Positions 1 through 7,956 of a stretch of DNA of 40,520 nucleotides are shown one piece after another; positions within the stretch are counted from its first letter, which is position 1; each line of letters starts with the position of its first letter. A program made the translations under genes and the position numbers. A model generated the notes under the pieces. It was given only the letters and a program-made list of their open reading frames with translations, did not search any database and was not told the DNA's origin. Source of the DNA: Archangium violaceum Cb vi76 (lineage in GTDB: Bacteria > Myxococcota > Myxococcia > Myxococcales > Myxococcaceae). The stretch is from contig NZ_JPMI01000392.1 in NCBI RefSeq assembly GCF_000733295.1, positions 1 through 40,520 of the forward strand, read 5' to 3'.

Positions 1-719
1 GGAATATCCCATGGACAGTGGGCGGGAAGGCCAACGATTCGCGCTTCGAACTGCTGGTTGGGGAGCAGGATGATGTTCTTCTCGTTGTGGATGTTCCATC
101 GGGAGAAGAGGATCATCTTGATGATTCGTTCAGAGCGTGTGGAGCCTCCAGTCGTCCCCTTGCCGATGACCCATTCCTCGATGGCCCCAATGGGAATGAG
201 GTGATGGAAGTTGTGCTCGTACGGATAGAAGGCACCATACCCGCCGAGTACCTCGTTCTGCCGGGGCTGGAATTGAGGACGGTTGCCTTTCCTCTGGGGA
301 TGGTTGGGTGTTGGGTTTAGGTGTGAGATCCCGATGTGCCAGCCCTCCTTCCCACGGCGTAGCCAGTCGAGGGACTTCCTTGCCTGCCGAAAGTAGTTCT
401 CCAATGGGGACTTGCGACTCGAGTTGTCAGTGGAGGGGAACTTCTTCCAAATCCACTTCTTTCCCTTGGAACTCACGTCGCTGAAGTCTTTGGTCACGAG
501 TCCGAGGTTCTTGGCAATCTGCTGATGGTCCTTATTGTAGAGCTCGCTTCGCGAACTCAAGGATACCTTATATCCGTTGACCCGGTAGTTGCAGGGGTGG
601 GTGGCCCATGAGGCAGAGGTATGGGGGATGTCGTGTCTCCAGAGGCATCCGTATCCGGTTGGTTTGTCTCGGTGGTTGAGGGTCTTCGCGTCCCAGGCTG
701 CATGTGAGTTGTCGGACAT
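1..719 (-). CDS. AHH/HNH-type nuclease, probable toxin effector (3' end outside window)
   Basis: A frame read by hand from ATG at 719 stays open to the window edge (about 239 residues seen; stop not visible). GGAGG sits 7 bases before the ATG, and the start is 18 bases after the stop of the ketoacyl-synthase-like gene, so the two are probably co-transcribed. The N-terminal 140 residues resemble nothing I know. The later part has the look of the AHH branch of the HNH/EndoVII nucleases: YEHNFHHLIPIGA with a double His, then SRWNIHNEKNIILLPN about 30 residues on, then GLPAHCPWD. In AHH proteins the His pair is the metal/catalytic centre, and most members are toxin tips of polymorphic or type VI-linked systems. 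An immunity gene would be expected to the left of position 1. The nuclease fold is fairly sure; the toxin role is inferred. Confidence 0.7.
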   Translation of the reverse strand, partial: MSDNSHAAWDAKTLNHRDKPTGYGCLWRHDIPHTSASWATHPCNYRVNGYKVSLSSRSELYNKDHQQIAKNLGLVTKDFSDVSSKGKKWIWKKFPSTDNSSRKSPLENYFRQARKSLDWLRRGKEGWHIGISHLNPTPNHPQRKGNRPQFQPRQNEVLGGYGAFYPYEHNFHHLIPIGAIEEWVIGKGTTGGSTRSERIIKMILFSRWNIHNEKNIILLPNQQFEARIVGLPAHCPWDI

Positions 720-737
720 AACGGACCTCCATTGTTC

Positions 738-1799
738 TCAGGGGCGAATGACGAGGCCGGAGGCGACTTCTCCGCTTTCGGCTCTCGACCAGACAAGGCT
801 CTCGGAACTCCGGGCGTAGTTCCTGGCGAAGGACCGTGCCGCAGCGGCGATGGAGATGGCACCGCTTGCTGCGCCTGTGTCACCGAAGGAAACCGCAGGC
901 CAGTGGCTTGCTGTATGACTAAGCAATGATTCTCGTGGAAGCCGTGCGAGGAATGTTCCCCATTCCCGTGCCCGCCTTTCCTCGCCGTTGAGGTCTCCGT
1001 AGATGTCCCCAATGTGTGTCGCTTGCGCCAGTGTGCGTTCGATTGTCGCGGCGAGTTGCAACCCCTGACAGGCGCTTCCCCTTTCCAGGACTGTTTCCGT
1101 GCCGAGAGAGAGGGCTCCAATGAAAGCCTCGATCCGGGCTCCCCGCCGCTGGGCGGCTCTCTCCTCCTCGACCAACAGCGCCGCCGCGGCCTCACCTGGC
1201 ATCAGACCGATTGGGTGTTCGGGTGTCTTGAGGCGGCCCTCCTGGAAGAAGTGCTCGACAAGGGGTTGGCTGACGAGGCTGTCGACGCCCACGATGAGTG
1301 CACGCTGGAACTGGCCTGCTGCAATTGACTTGGAGACATCCGAGAGCGCTGTTAGGACGGAGGCATGTCCTCGCGGAAGCACGTGCTGCTTCTCCCGGGG
1401 AATATCGAGGCGAGCGCGGCGGACGGCGAGGGGCACGAGCTCCTCTTTGAGCAAGACCTCGAGTTCTTCCTGCTCCAGCGTTCTGGCCCTGGAAATCCCG
1501 AGGATGAGTGCCGTATCCCGCCAGAACCTGGACTCTGAGGTGCTGAGTCGCGCGTAATGGATGAGATCCCGAAGCGACTGGTGCACCAACAGTGCATGAA
1601 GCGCCAGGCTCGTGAATCCATCAGTCAGCCCGGAAATCGGGTGTCCAATGACGGGCTCTACACCTGGCATGTCGCCGGAGGACACGACATGGTAATCGAG
1701 AGCTCTGGGGCGAGCCATGCCGCACCGCAACGCCGCGCACCCACCGATAACCCCCCCGAGTGTGCTTGTCAGGCCAAGTCCAGTAATCGCGAGGCGCAT
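738..1799 (-). CDS. Ketoacyl-synthase-like protein with degenerate active site
   Basis: A 353-residue thiolase-fold protein of beta-ketoacyl synthase type. The N-terminal ITGLGLTS, the GEAAAALLVEEE stretch (about 203-214) and GDTGAASG (306-313) follow the FabF layout, but the protein is about 60 residues shorter than FabF. The nucleophile Cys position is His145 (RGHASV). The first active-site His region (AHGT in FabF) reads YGDLNGE (267-273). The second His (GHT-type motif) is Asp307. It is therefore unlikely to condense acyl chains. It lies directly upstream of the AHH nuclease gene. From memory, such KAS-like proteins occur beside DUF2169/PAAR-like genes of type VI loci in myxobacteria, so an accessory role in effector loading or assembly is possible but unproven. 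Start ATG at 1799 has only a weak ribosome site (ACAGGT). Confidence 0.8.
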   Translation of the reverse strand: MRLAITGLGLTSTLGGVIGGCAALRCGMARPRALDYHVVSSGDMPGVEPVIGHPISGLTDGFTSLALHALLVHQSLRDLIHYARLSTSESRFWRDTALILGISRARTLEQEELEVLLKEELVPLAVRRARLDIPREKQHVLPRGHASVLTALSDVSKSIAAGQFQRALIVGVDSLVSQPLVEHFFQEGRLKTPEHPIGLMPGEAAAALLVEEERAAQRRGARIEAFIGALSLGTETVLERGSACQGLQLAATIERTLAQATHIGDIYGDLNGEERRAREWGTFLARLPRESLLSHTASHWPAVSFGDTGAASGAISIAAAARSFARNYARSSESLVWSRAESGEVASGLVIRP

Positions 1800-2185
1800 A
1801 CCTGTGATTCTACATCCATTACGAGTGGATGGCGATCGTCAGGGTAGGACGGCGAGTGGAGTGTCCTCGCTGTCCGGCCGATGAGTGTATCCGATGAATT
1901 TCTCGTCCCGTGTTGTCCCCCCGTACAATTCGAGCGCCTGATGGGTCGCTGGTTCCTGCATCCCATCCGGGGTGCCCTCACGTTGGCGGCATGTTCTTCT
2001 TCTTCTCCAACAAGCTTGGGCGTCTGGGCTCTGTCCTTGTCTCACTTGCGCTCTCCGCGCTCCTCTACGTTCTATTCCGTGGGTTCTGAGGTGGCTCGCT
2101 CCGCGAACCGGCGAGGGGCGCTCCCCTGGCAGGTGGTCTCGTTCTGGCTCGCGTCCGGGGCCTGGATATGGTTCTTCGCCCCGCC

Positions 2186-4810
2186 ATGTCGCGCTCCGTC
2201 CTCGCGCTCGCCGCGCTCTCCGTCCCGCTCCTCGCGAGCCTCTCCGCCCGGGCCCAGCCCTCCACGGCCGGGGAAGGGCGGCGCCTGGAGGCGGTGCGTG
2301 TGGAGCAGGGCCCGCGCGTGGACGGCGTGCTGGATGACGACATCTGGCGCCGCATCCCCTTCACCAGCGACTTCACCCAGAAGGAGCCCGAGCAGGGCAA
2401 GCCGTCCACGCTGCGCACGGAGGTGGCCTTCGTCTACGACGCCGAGGCCCTCTACGTGGGCGCGCGCATGGCCAGCGACAAGCCCGAGGACATCGAGACG
2501 GTGATGACCCGGCGCGACGAGAGCGGCTCGGCCGAGCGCCTCATCATCTCGCTGGACACGTACCGGGACCGGCGCACCGCCTACAGCTTCGCCGTCACCG
2601 CCGCCGGGGTACGCGTGGACTGGTATCACCCCCAGGACCACGAGTACGTCCGCGACGCCTCCTACAGCCCCGTCTGGGAGGCCCGCACCATGCAGACGTC
2701 CGTGGGCTGGGTGGCCGAGCTGCGCATCCCCTTCTCCCAGTTGCGCTTCAACGCGGCCGAGCAGCAGGTGTGGGGTCTCAACATCAACCGCTACATCCCC
2801 CGCCGCAACGAGGACGCCTTCTGGGTGGTGGTGCCGCGCGACGTCACCGCCTGGTCCTCCCACTTCGGCGAGCTCACCGGCATCCGCGGTGTGGCGCCCT
2901 CGCGCCGCATCGAGGTGGTGCCCTACCTCGCCGGGGACATCCAGGCGGCCTCGGGCGCCAACCCGCGTGCCGGCACGCCCTTCGAGAAGCGCACCCCCTA
3001 CTCGGGCCGCGCGGGCCTGGACGCGAAGATGGGCCTCGGGCCCAACCTCACCCTGGACGCCACGGTGAACCCGGACTTCGGTCAGGTCGACGCGGACCCG
3101 GCCCAGGTGAACCTCACCGCCTTCGAGAACTTCTTCGAGGAGCGCCGCCCCTTCTTCACCGAGGGTGGCCAGCTCCTCAACAACAGCAGCGGCTATGGGC
3201 CCGCCTACTTCTACTCGCGCCGCGTGGGGGGCGCGCCGCGGCTCTCCGCGTCCGCGGATTTCGTCGAGTCCCCGCGCGCCAGCACCATCTGGGGCGCGGC
3301 GAAGCTCACCGGGCGGTTGTCCTCGGGCCTGTCGCTGGGCGCCCTGGGGGCCTTCACCGGGGACGCGTTCGCGGACACCTATGACTTCGCCACCGGGGCG
3401 CGGGGCCGGGTGAAGCTCGATTCGCGCACCGGCTTCGGCGTGCTGCGCGCGCAGCAGGAGCTGGGCCCTGGCGGCTCGGTGGTGGGGGCCACCGCCACCA
3501 CGATGTACCGGCACATCGGCGGAGGTCAGGGCCTCACGCGGCAGTTGGCCCGCGAGGCGTATTCGGGAGGCGCGGACTTCCGGCTGCGCATGGGCGGCGA
3601 GTACTTCGTCTCCGGCTACGCGGGCGGCAGCCTGGTGCGCGGAGACGCCGCCGCCATCACCCGGCTCCAGGAGTCCAGCGCCCGCTACTTCCAGCGGCCG
3701 GACCAGTCGTACGTGCGCGTGGACCCCGAGGCCACCGCGCTGTCCGGCTACGCGCTCGGCGCGAAGGTGGAGCGGGTGAGTGGTGAGCACTGGCTGTGGA
3801 ACGCCAGCGCCAACGCGCTCTCCCCGGGCTTCGAGCTCAACGACCTGGGCCGGCTCAACACCGCGGACGACCTCGATGCCAGCCTGGGCCTGACGTACCG
3901 GGAGACGAACCCGGGCCGCCTGCTGCGCAACTGGGAGCTGGGCCTGTCCGCCGCCTCCAACTGGAACTACGGCCTCACGCGCCAGTCCAGCGAGCTGGAG
4001 TTGACCGGTGCGGCCACCTTCCCCAACTTCTGGGCGGGCGAGTTCCGGGTGACGTACCTGCCGCGGGCCTTCTCGGACTCGCTCACCCGGGGCGGGCCGC
4101 TCATGCGGACGGCGCAGGGCGTGGACGGGGAGCTCACCCTCGAGAACAGCTTCAATGACACCACGCGTTGGCGCGTGACCGGCTCGCTCTGGGCGTTCGA
4201 GCAGGGCAGCCAGGGCGGCTTCGTGTCGGCCTCGCTCACCCTGCAGCTCCACCGGCGTCTGCGCCTGGGCCTCGAGCCCACCGCCTCCCTCTACACCGAG
4301 GGGATGCAGTACGTGGACACGCTGGAGGGAGGCGGCGCCGGGACGTTCGGCAATCGCTACGTCTTCGGCTCCGTGCGGCGCCGCGAGGTGGCGCTGCGGC
4401 TGCGCGCCAACCTCTTCCTCTCTCCGGACCTGAGCATCGAGGCCTACGCCGAGCCCTTCGCCTCCAGCGGCTCCTTCAGCGGCTTCGGCGAGCTGGAGCG
4501 GGCCGGTGGCACCCTGCGCCGCTACGGCTCCTTCTCGCGCCTGGCGGACGGGGACATGGAGCTGGTGGACGGCGGCTCCTCCTTCCGCCTGGGTGACCCG
4601 GACTTCAACCTGCGCTCCTTCCGCAGCAACGTGGTGCTGCGCTGGGAGTGGCGGCCGGGCAGCACCGTCTTCCTCGTGTGGCAGCAGGACCGCTCCACCC
4701 CCTCGGCCCGGAGCGACCCGCTGTCGCCCCGTTTCCTCGGTGATGCGCTCACTTCACCCGGTGGGCATACCTTTGCCCTCAAGCTGAGCGGGTGGTTCAC
4801 CGCCGGCTGA
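2186..4810 (+). CDS. DUF5916 outer-membrane protein with N-terminal CBM9-like domain
   Basis: About 874 residues. The start MSRSVLALAALSVPLLA gives a clean signal peptide ending near ARAQ; an in-frame ATG six codons upstream (2168) is possible. Residues about 35-210 form a CBM9-like beta-sandwich (DGVLDDDIWRR, then AEALYVGARM), the usual front domain of this family. The remainder is DUF5916: NPDFGQVDADPAQVNLTAFE, ERRPFFTEG, and alternating aromatic/polar strands to the end, typical of an outer-membrane beta-barrel. The molecular role is unknown; such proteins occur in many predatory and biopolymer-degrading bacteria. It is a single gene, divergent from the upstream cluster (387-bp gap with no other gene seen) and followed by a 344-bp gap. 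Confidence 0.8.
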   Translation: MSRSVLALAALSVPLLASLSARAQPSTAGEGRRLEAVRVEQGPRVDGVLDDDIWRRIPFTSDFTQKEPEQGKPSTLRTEVAFVYDAEALYVGARMASDKPEDIETVMTRRDESGSAERLIISLDTYRDRRTAYSFAVTAAGVRVDWYHPQDHEYVRDASYSPVWEARTMQTSVGWVAELRIPFSQLRFNAAEQQVWGLNINRYIPRRNEDAFWVVVPRDVTAWSSHFGELTGIRGVAPSRRIEVVPYLAGDIQAASGANPRAGTPFEKRTPYSGRAGLDAKMGLGPNLTLDATVNPDFGQVDADPAQVNLTAFENFFEERRPFFTEGGQLLNNSSGYGPAYFYSRRVGGAPRLSASADFVESPRASTIWGAAKLTGRLSSGLSLGALGAFTGDAFADTYDFATGARGRVKLDSRTGFGVLRAQQELGPGGSVVGATATTMYRHIGGGQGLTRQLAREAYSGGADFRLRMGGEYFVSGYAGGSLVRGDAAAITRLQESSARYFQRPDQSYVRVDPEATALSGYALGAKVERVSGEHWLWNASANALSPGFELNDLGRLNTADDLDASLGLTYRETNPGRLLRNWELGLSAASNWNYGLTRQSSELELTGAATFPNFWAGEFRVTYLPRAFSDSLTRGGPLMRTAQGVDGELTLENSFNDTTRWRVTGSLWAFEQGSQGGFVSASLTLQLHRRLRLGLEPTASLYTEGMQYVDTLEGGGAGTFGNRYVFGSVRRREVALRLRANLFLSPDLSIEAYAEPFASSGSFSGFGELERAGGTLRRYGSFSRLADGDMELVDGGSSFRLGDPDFNLRSFRSNVVLRWEWRPGSTVFLVWQQDRSTPSARSDPLSPRFLGDALTSPGGHTFALKLSGWFTAG

Positions 4811-4813
4811 CTC

Positions 4814-4847
4814 CTCCCTCTCCCGCCAGGAGAGGGCCGGGTGAGGA
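4814..4847 (+). repeat. Intergenic palindromic repeat, copy A
   Basis: CCCTCTCCCGCCAGGAGAGGG, a short GC-rich inverted repeat, followed by CCGGGTGAGG. Same layout as the copies at 9742, 9808, 21552 and 29669: pyrimidine arm, purine arm, then a GGGTGAGG tail. It starts 4 bases after the DUF5916 stop. Confidence 0.6.
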
Positions 4848-5154
4848 TTGCGCCTCCGCGCGCTCACACCCCCTCCCGCGCATCTCCTCCTGATGGGTGG
4901 CAAGATGCGCGAGCGACCCGGCGCTCCTCCCGCCTGTCCCTGCCTCCTCGTCTGGCAGACGACAGCGGTTCGTCCGAAAGACGGTGAAATTGCGGGCGGG
5001 GGGCCGGAAGCTGACTTACCTTCCTTCTGCAAGGGAAGGTGGGTGGGAGTGGGGTGGTGGCTTGGGTGCCAACGGAAACTTTCGGTGGGGGTTGCGCATC
5101 GCACCATTCAGGCGTAGTCAGGTCCAGCCCTGGGGGGGCTGGTGAGAGGTGATC
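4848..5154. other. Gene-free leader of the PTS operon
   Basis: About 300 bases with no coding frame of convincing codon use. It contains an inverted repeat ACCTTCCTT/AAGGGAAGGT at 5018-5040 followed by GGGTGGGAGTGGGG, which looks like a decayed member of the intergenic palindrome family, and a weak promoter candidate just before the EIIA gene. Confidence 0.4.
5092..5120 (+). promoter_or_regulatory. Possible promoter of the PTS operon
   Basis: TTGCGC, 17 bases, then TAGTCA, ending 34 bases before the EIIA start. The spacing is right for a housekeeping sigma promoter but both boxes are imperfect, and in DNA this GC-rich such matches occur by chance. Confidence 0.2.
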
Positions 5155-5607
5155 ATGGTCGGCCTCGTAGTGGCATCGCACGGACGTCTGGCGGACGAGC
5201 TGGTAGCGACCGCTGAGCAGATCGTGGGCAAGCTGCCCGCGGTGGCGACCTGCAACATCGAGCCTGGAACCTCGGTCGAGGAGCTCCGGGCGAAGATGCG
5301 GCAGGCGGTGACCGCGTTGGATCAGGGCGATGGCGTCATCGTCATGGCCGACCTCTTCGGCGGTACTCCCTGCAAGGAGTCGCTGATGATGTGCTCGGAG
5401 CGCTGTCAGTCGGGCAAGCTGGAGGTGCTCGCGGGCGTGAACCTCCCGATGCTCCTCAAGGCCAACTCCCTGCGCTCCGAGGACCTGCCCCTGGCGGAGA
5501 TGGCCAGCCAGCTGGCGTCCTATGGACAGCGCAACATCACCTGTGCTTCAGCCCTGTTGCGCGAGGCCCAGCAGCGTCAGCCGCAACCGCCCGCGCCGCG
5601 AACTTGA
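5155..5607 (+). CDS. PTS mannose-family EIIA
   Basis: A 150-residue protein of the EIIA(Man) fold, first gene of a six-gene operon. It receives phosphate from HPr on the His of VVASHG (His9 from the ATG) and passes it to EIIB. MADLFGGTPC is the second conserved loop near the active site. I chose ATG 5155 because GAGAGG lies 5 bases upstream; the GTG at 5149 overlaps that site. The last 15 residues are Pro/Gln-rich, as in a linker, but no EIIB domain is fused and EIIB is a separate gene 33 bases downstream. The cargo sugar cannot be told from sequence; in related bacteria single EIIA proteins are sometimes purely regulatory, but here the membrane components are present. Confidence 0.9.
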   Translation: MVGLVVASHGRLADELVATAEQIVGKLPAVATCNIEPGTSVEELRAKMRQAVTALDQGDGVIVMADLFGGTPCKESLMMCSERCQSGKLEVLAGVNLPMLLKANSLRSEDLPLAEMASQLASYGQRNITCASALLREAQQRQPQPPAPRT

Positions 5608-5640
5608 CGGCCCCCCGAGGGTGGGCGATTCGAGACTGCT

Positions 5641-6126
5641 GTGATCACCCTGGTCCGCGTCGACAACCGCCTCATTCATGGACAGGTCGTCGAGGCCTGG
5701 CTCCCGCATTTGAAGGTCTCGCGCGTCGTCGTGGCTGACGACGAGGCGGCCAGCAGCCCGTTGGTGCGCGCCGCCATGGCCCTGGCGGTGCAGAGCGCCA
5801 TCGAGGTGCAGATCTTCCCGCTGGCGCAGGTGGACTTCGCCGGCCTCTCCAAGGATGCCGTCAAGACGCTGGTGCTGCTGCGGGACGTGGCGGCGGTGCC
5901 CTTCGCGCAGGCGCACGGGCTGAAGGTGGAGCAGCTCAACCTGGGCAACGTGCACTTCGGGACGGGCCGGCGGCAGGTGTCGCCCTCCGTCTTCCTGGCC
6001 GAGTCGGAGCTGCAGGCGCTGCAGCGGCTGGCGGACGAGGGCGTGAAGGTGGAGGCGCGGGCGGTGCCGGCGGAGAAGCCGGTGGAGCTGGCGGACCTCA
6101 AAGAGCGGTGGGGAAAGGCGGGATGA
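5641..6126 (+). CDS. PTS mannose/fructose/sorbose-family EIIB
   Basis: 161 residues, GTG start. RVDNRLIHGQV at residues 6-16 holds the phosphorylated His13 of the EIIB(Man/Sor) family, and LNLGNVHFGTGRR matches the conserved central loop. It takes phosphate from the EIIA encoded just upstream and transfers it to the sugar brought in by EIIC/EIID. The ribosome site is weak (CGAGAC), so translation may depend on the upstream gene. It ends 4 bases before the EIIC start. Confidence 0.9.
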   Translation: MITLVRVDNRLIHGQVVEAWLPHLKVSRVVVADDEAASSPLVRAAMALAVQSAIEVQIFPLAQVDFAGLSKDAVKTLVLLRDVAAVPFAQAHGLKVEQLNLGNVHFGTGRRQVSPSVFLAESELQALQRLADEGVKVEARAVPAEKPVELADLKERWGKAG

Positions 6127-6130
6127 GGCC

Positions 6131-6847
6131 GTGAGCGTGGGCTGGACCCAGGTCGCGCTCGCCGGCGTCTGGGGCGGCCTCGTCGCGGTGGAGCGCAAGG
6201 CCTTCCTGCAGGCCATGTTCTCCCGCCCGCTGGTGGCGGCCACCGCCATGGGGCTGCTGCTCAACGACGTGCCCTCCGGGCTCTTCATCGGCATGTTGCT
6301 GGAGCTCTTCCACCTGGGCACGGCCAACCTGGGCGCCGCGCTGCCGGACAACGACACGCTGTCGGCCACCGGCACCTCCGCCGCCGCGGCCACCATGGCG
6401 GCGGCCACCGGCGCCGGTTCCACGCCGGCCCTCTGGTCCATCGCCATCCTGCTCTTCATCGGGCTGGCACGGGTGGGCCTGGTGGTGGACCGGGTGCTGG
6501 AGCGCTACTCGTCGCGCCTGGCGCGCAAGGCCATGGCCTCGGCCGAGGCGGGCCAGCTCACCCGCGCCATGCAGCAGAACCTCTGGGGCATGTGGCCGCA
6601 CTTCGTCCTCTTCGGGGCGATCACCGCCGCGTGCGCGCTGGTGGGCTTCTTTCTCGGGCCGCTGCTGGAGCGGCTGCCGTTGCCGGCGCTGCGGGGCCTG
6701 GCGTGGGCCTACCCGGCCATGGCCTCGGTGGCGGCCTCCATCGCCGCGCGGGGCAGCCATGCCCGGCGGGCCCCCCTCTTCGCGGGCCTGGGCGCCGGGA
6801 TCGTCACCCTGGCCGTGCTCCTCGTCCTGCTCCGGGGGTGCTTGTGA
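6131..6847 (+). CDS. PTS mannose-family EIIC permease
   Basis: 238 residues, GTG start, several hydrophobic segments (about 5-30, 36-60, 95-120, 155-185, 190-237). The stretch LLLNDVPSGLFIGMLLELFHLG is the EIIC(Man/Sor) hallmark near the substrate path. With EIID it forms the membrane channel for an unidentified hexose-like substrate. The stop overlaps the EIID start (GTGA at 6844), indicating coupled translation. Confidence 0.88.
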   Translation: MSVGWTQVALAGVWGGLVAVERKAFLQAMFSRPLVAATAMGLLLNDVPSGLFIGMLLELFHLGTANLGAALPDNDTLSATGTSAAAATMAAATGAGSTPALWSIAILLFIGLARVGLVVDRVLERYSSRLARKAMASAEAGQLTRAMQQNLWGMWPHFVLFGAITAACALVGFFLGPLLERLPLPALRGLAWAYPAMASVAASIAARGSHARRAPLFAGLGAGIVTLAVLLVLLRGCL

Positions 6848-7611
6848 GCGTCGTCAGCCCGCCCCTCAGCCGAGGAGTGCTGCTGCGCGTCTTCCTGCGC
6901 TCGCTCTTCCTGCAGGCGTCGTGGAATCCCCAGGGCATGCAGAACCTGGGGCTGGCCTACGCCATCTACCCGGCGCTGGAGCGGCTCTACCCGGACAAGC
7001 AGGCACTCGAGGAGGCGGTGCGCCGCCACCTCGTCTTCTTCAACACCCACCCGTACGTGGCGGCGGCCATCGTGGGGGGCGTCCTCTACCACGAGCAGCG
7101 GATTGCCCGGGGCGAGGAGCCGCCGGACCGGGTGGTGGCCTTCAAGGCGGCCCTCATGGGGCCCCTGGCGGCGCTGGGGGATGGCTTCTTCTGGTTGTCG
7201 CTCAAACCGGCCACCGGGGCGGTGTGCGCGGCGCTGGTGCCGATTCTGGCGGCGTGGGCGGCGGTGCTCTTCCTCGTCCTCTACAACCTCGTCCACCTGA
7301 CGCTCCGGGCCCGGTTGTACTTGCTGGGATTGACGTTGGGGGACAGGCTGGTGGAGGCGGTGGCGAGGGCGAATCTTCCCACTCGGGGAGCGAAGCTGCG
7401 GGCGGTGGCGGCGGCGTGCGCGGGGGGACTGGCGGCCTGGCTGGCCGTCACCTTCGGGGCCAACGCGGGCGGCCGCTTCGCGCCCCTGCTGTCCGCGGGC
7501 TGCCTGGCCCTGGGGGTGGTGTCCTACCTCCTGGTCGCCCGGCGGGTTCCGAACTACGTGGTGCTCTATCTCGCCGCGGGACTGGCCTGTGTGGCGGGCG
7601 CCTTTTTGTAG
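6844..7611 (+). CDS. PTS mannose-family EIID
   Basis: 255 residues from GTG 6844, which overlaps the EIIC stop by 4 bases; the frame is open further upstream but that part lies inside EIIC. EIID hallmarks: QASWNPQGMQNLGLAYAIYPAL near residues 20-40, FFNTHPYVAAAIVGG, and LMGPLAALGDGFFW. The hydrophobic segments in the C-terminal half fit membrane insertion beside EIIC. With EIIA and EIIB this makes the transporter complete, which differs from the many deltaproteobacteria that keep only a regulatory EIIA. Confidence 0.9.
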   Translation: MSVVSPPLSRGVLLRVFLRSLFLQASWNPQGMQNLGLAYAIYPALERLYPDKQALEEAVRRHLVFFNTHPYVAAAIVGGVLYHEQRIARGEEPPDRVVAFKAALMGPLAALGDGFFWLSLKPATGAVCAALVPILAAWAAVLFLVLYNLVHLTLRARLYLLGLTLGDRLVEAVARANLPTRGAKLRAVAAACAGGLAAWLAVTFGANAGGRFAPLLSAGCLALGVVSYLLVARRVPNYVVLYLAAGLACVAGAFL

Positions 7612-7636
7612 AGGAAGAGGAGAACAGGGACTGGCA

Positions 7637-7915
7637 ATGTCGAGCATGGCCGAAGGGACATTCGAGATCATCAACGCCCTGGGGTTGCATGCCCGGGCGG
7701 CGGCGCAGCTGGTCCAGGTGGCCAACCGCTACAAGAGCGAGGTGACGCTCCTGTGCGAGGGCCAGAAAGCCAACGCCAAGTCCATCATGGGGGTGCTGAT
7801 GCTGGCGGCGGCCCAGGGCATGGAAGTGACGGTGACGTGCAAGGGAGACGACGCCGAGGCGTGTCTCCAGGACATCCAGAAGCTCATCGCCAACAGGTTC
7901 GGCGAGTCGCAGTGA
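7637..7915 (+). CDS. ptsH: HPr phosphocarrier protein
   Basis: 92 residues, normal HPr length. NALGLHARAA carries His18, the residue phosphorylated by EI, and AKSIMGVL carries Ser49, equivalent to the regulatory Ser46 of HPr kinase systems; no HPr kinase gene is in the window. I chose ATG 7637 because the frame upstream overlaps the EIID end; the ribosome site is poor (AGGGAC 8 bases upstream). The stop overlaps a possible GTG start for EI. Confidence 0.93.
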   Translation: MSSMAEGTFEIINALGLHARAAAQLVQVANRYKSEVTLLCEGQKANAKSIMGVLMLAAAQGMEVTVTCKGDDAEACLQDIQKLIANRFGESQ

Positions 7916-7956
7916 AGCCACACGCGCGGCGAGCCGCCGCAGACGAAGAAGGGACC

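Noticed and set aside
18-320. Short plus-strand frame at the left edge
   Set aside because: It is antisense to the AHH-type nuclease, whose motifs are clear.
2072-4252. Long minus-strand frame opposite the DUF5916 gene
   Set aside because: Composition is that of an antisense shadow, and the plus-strand product is recognisable from end to end.
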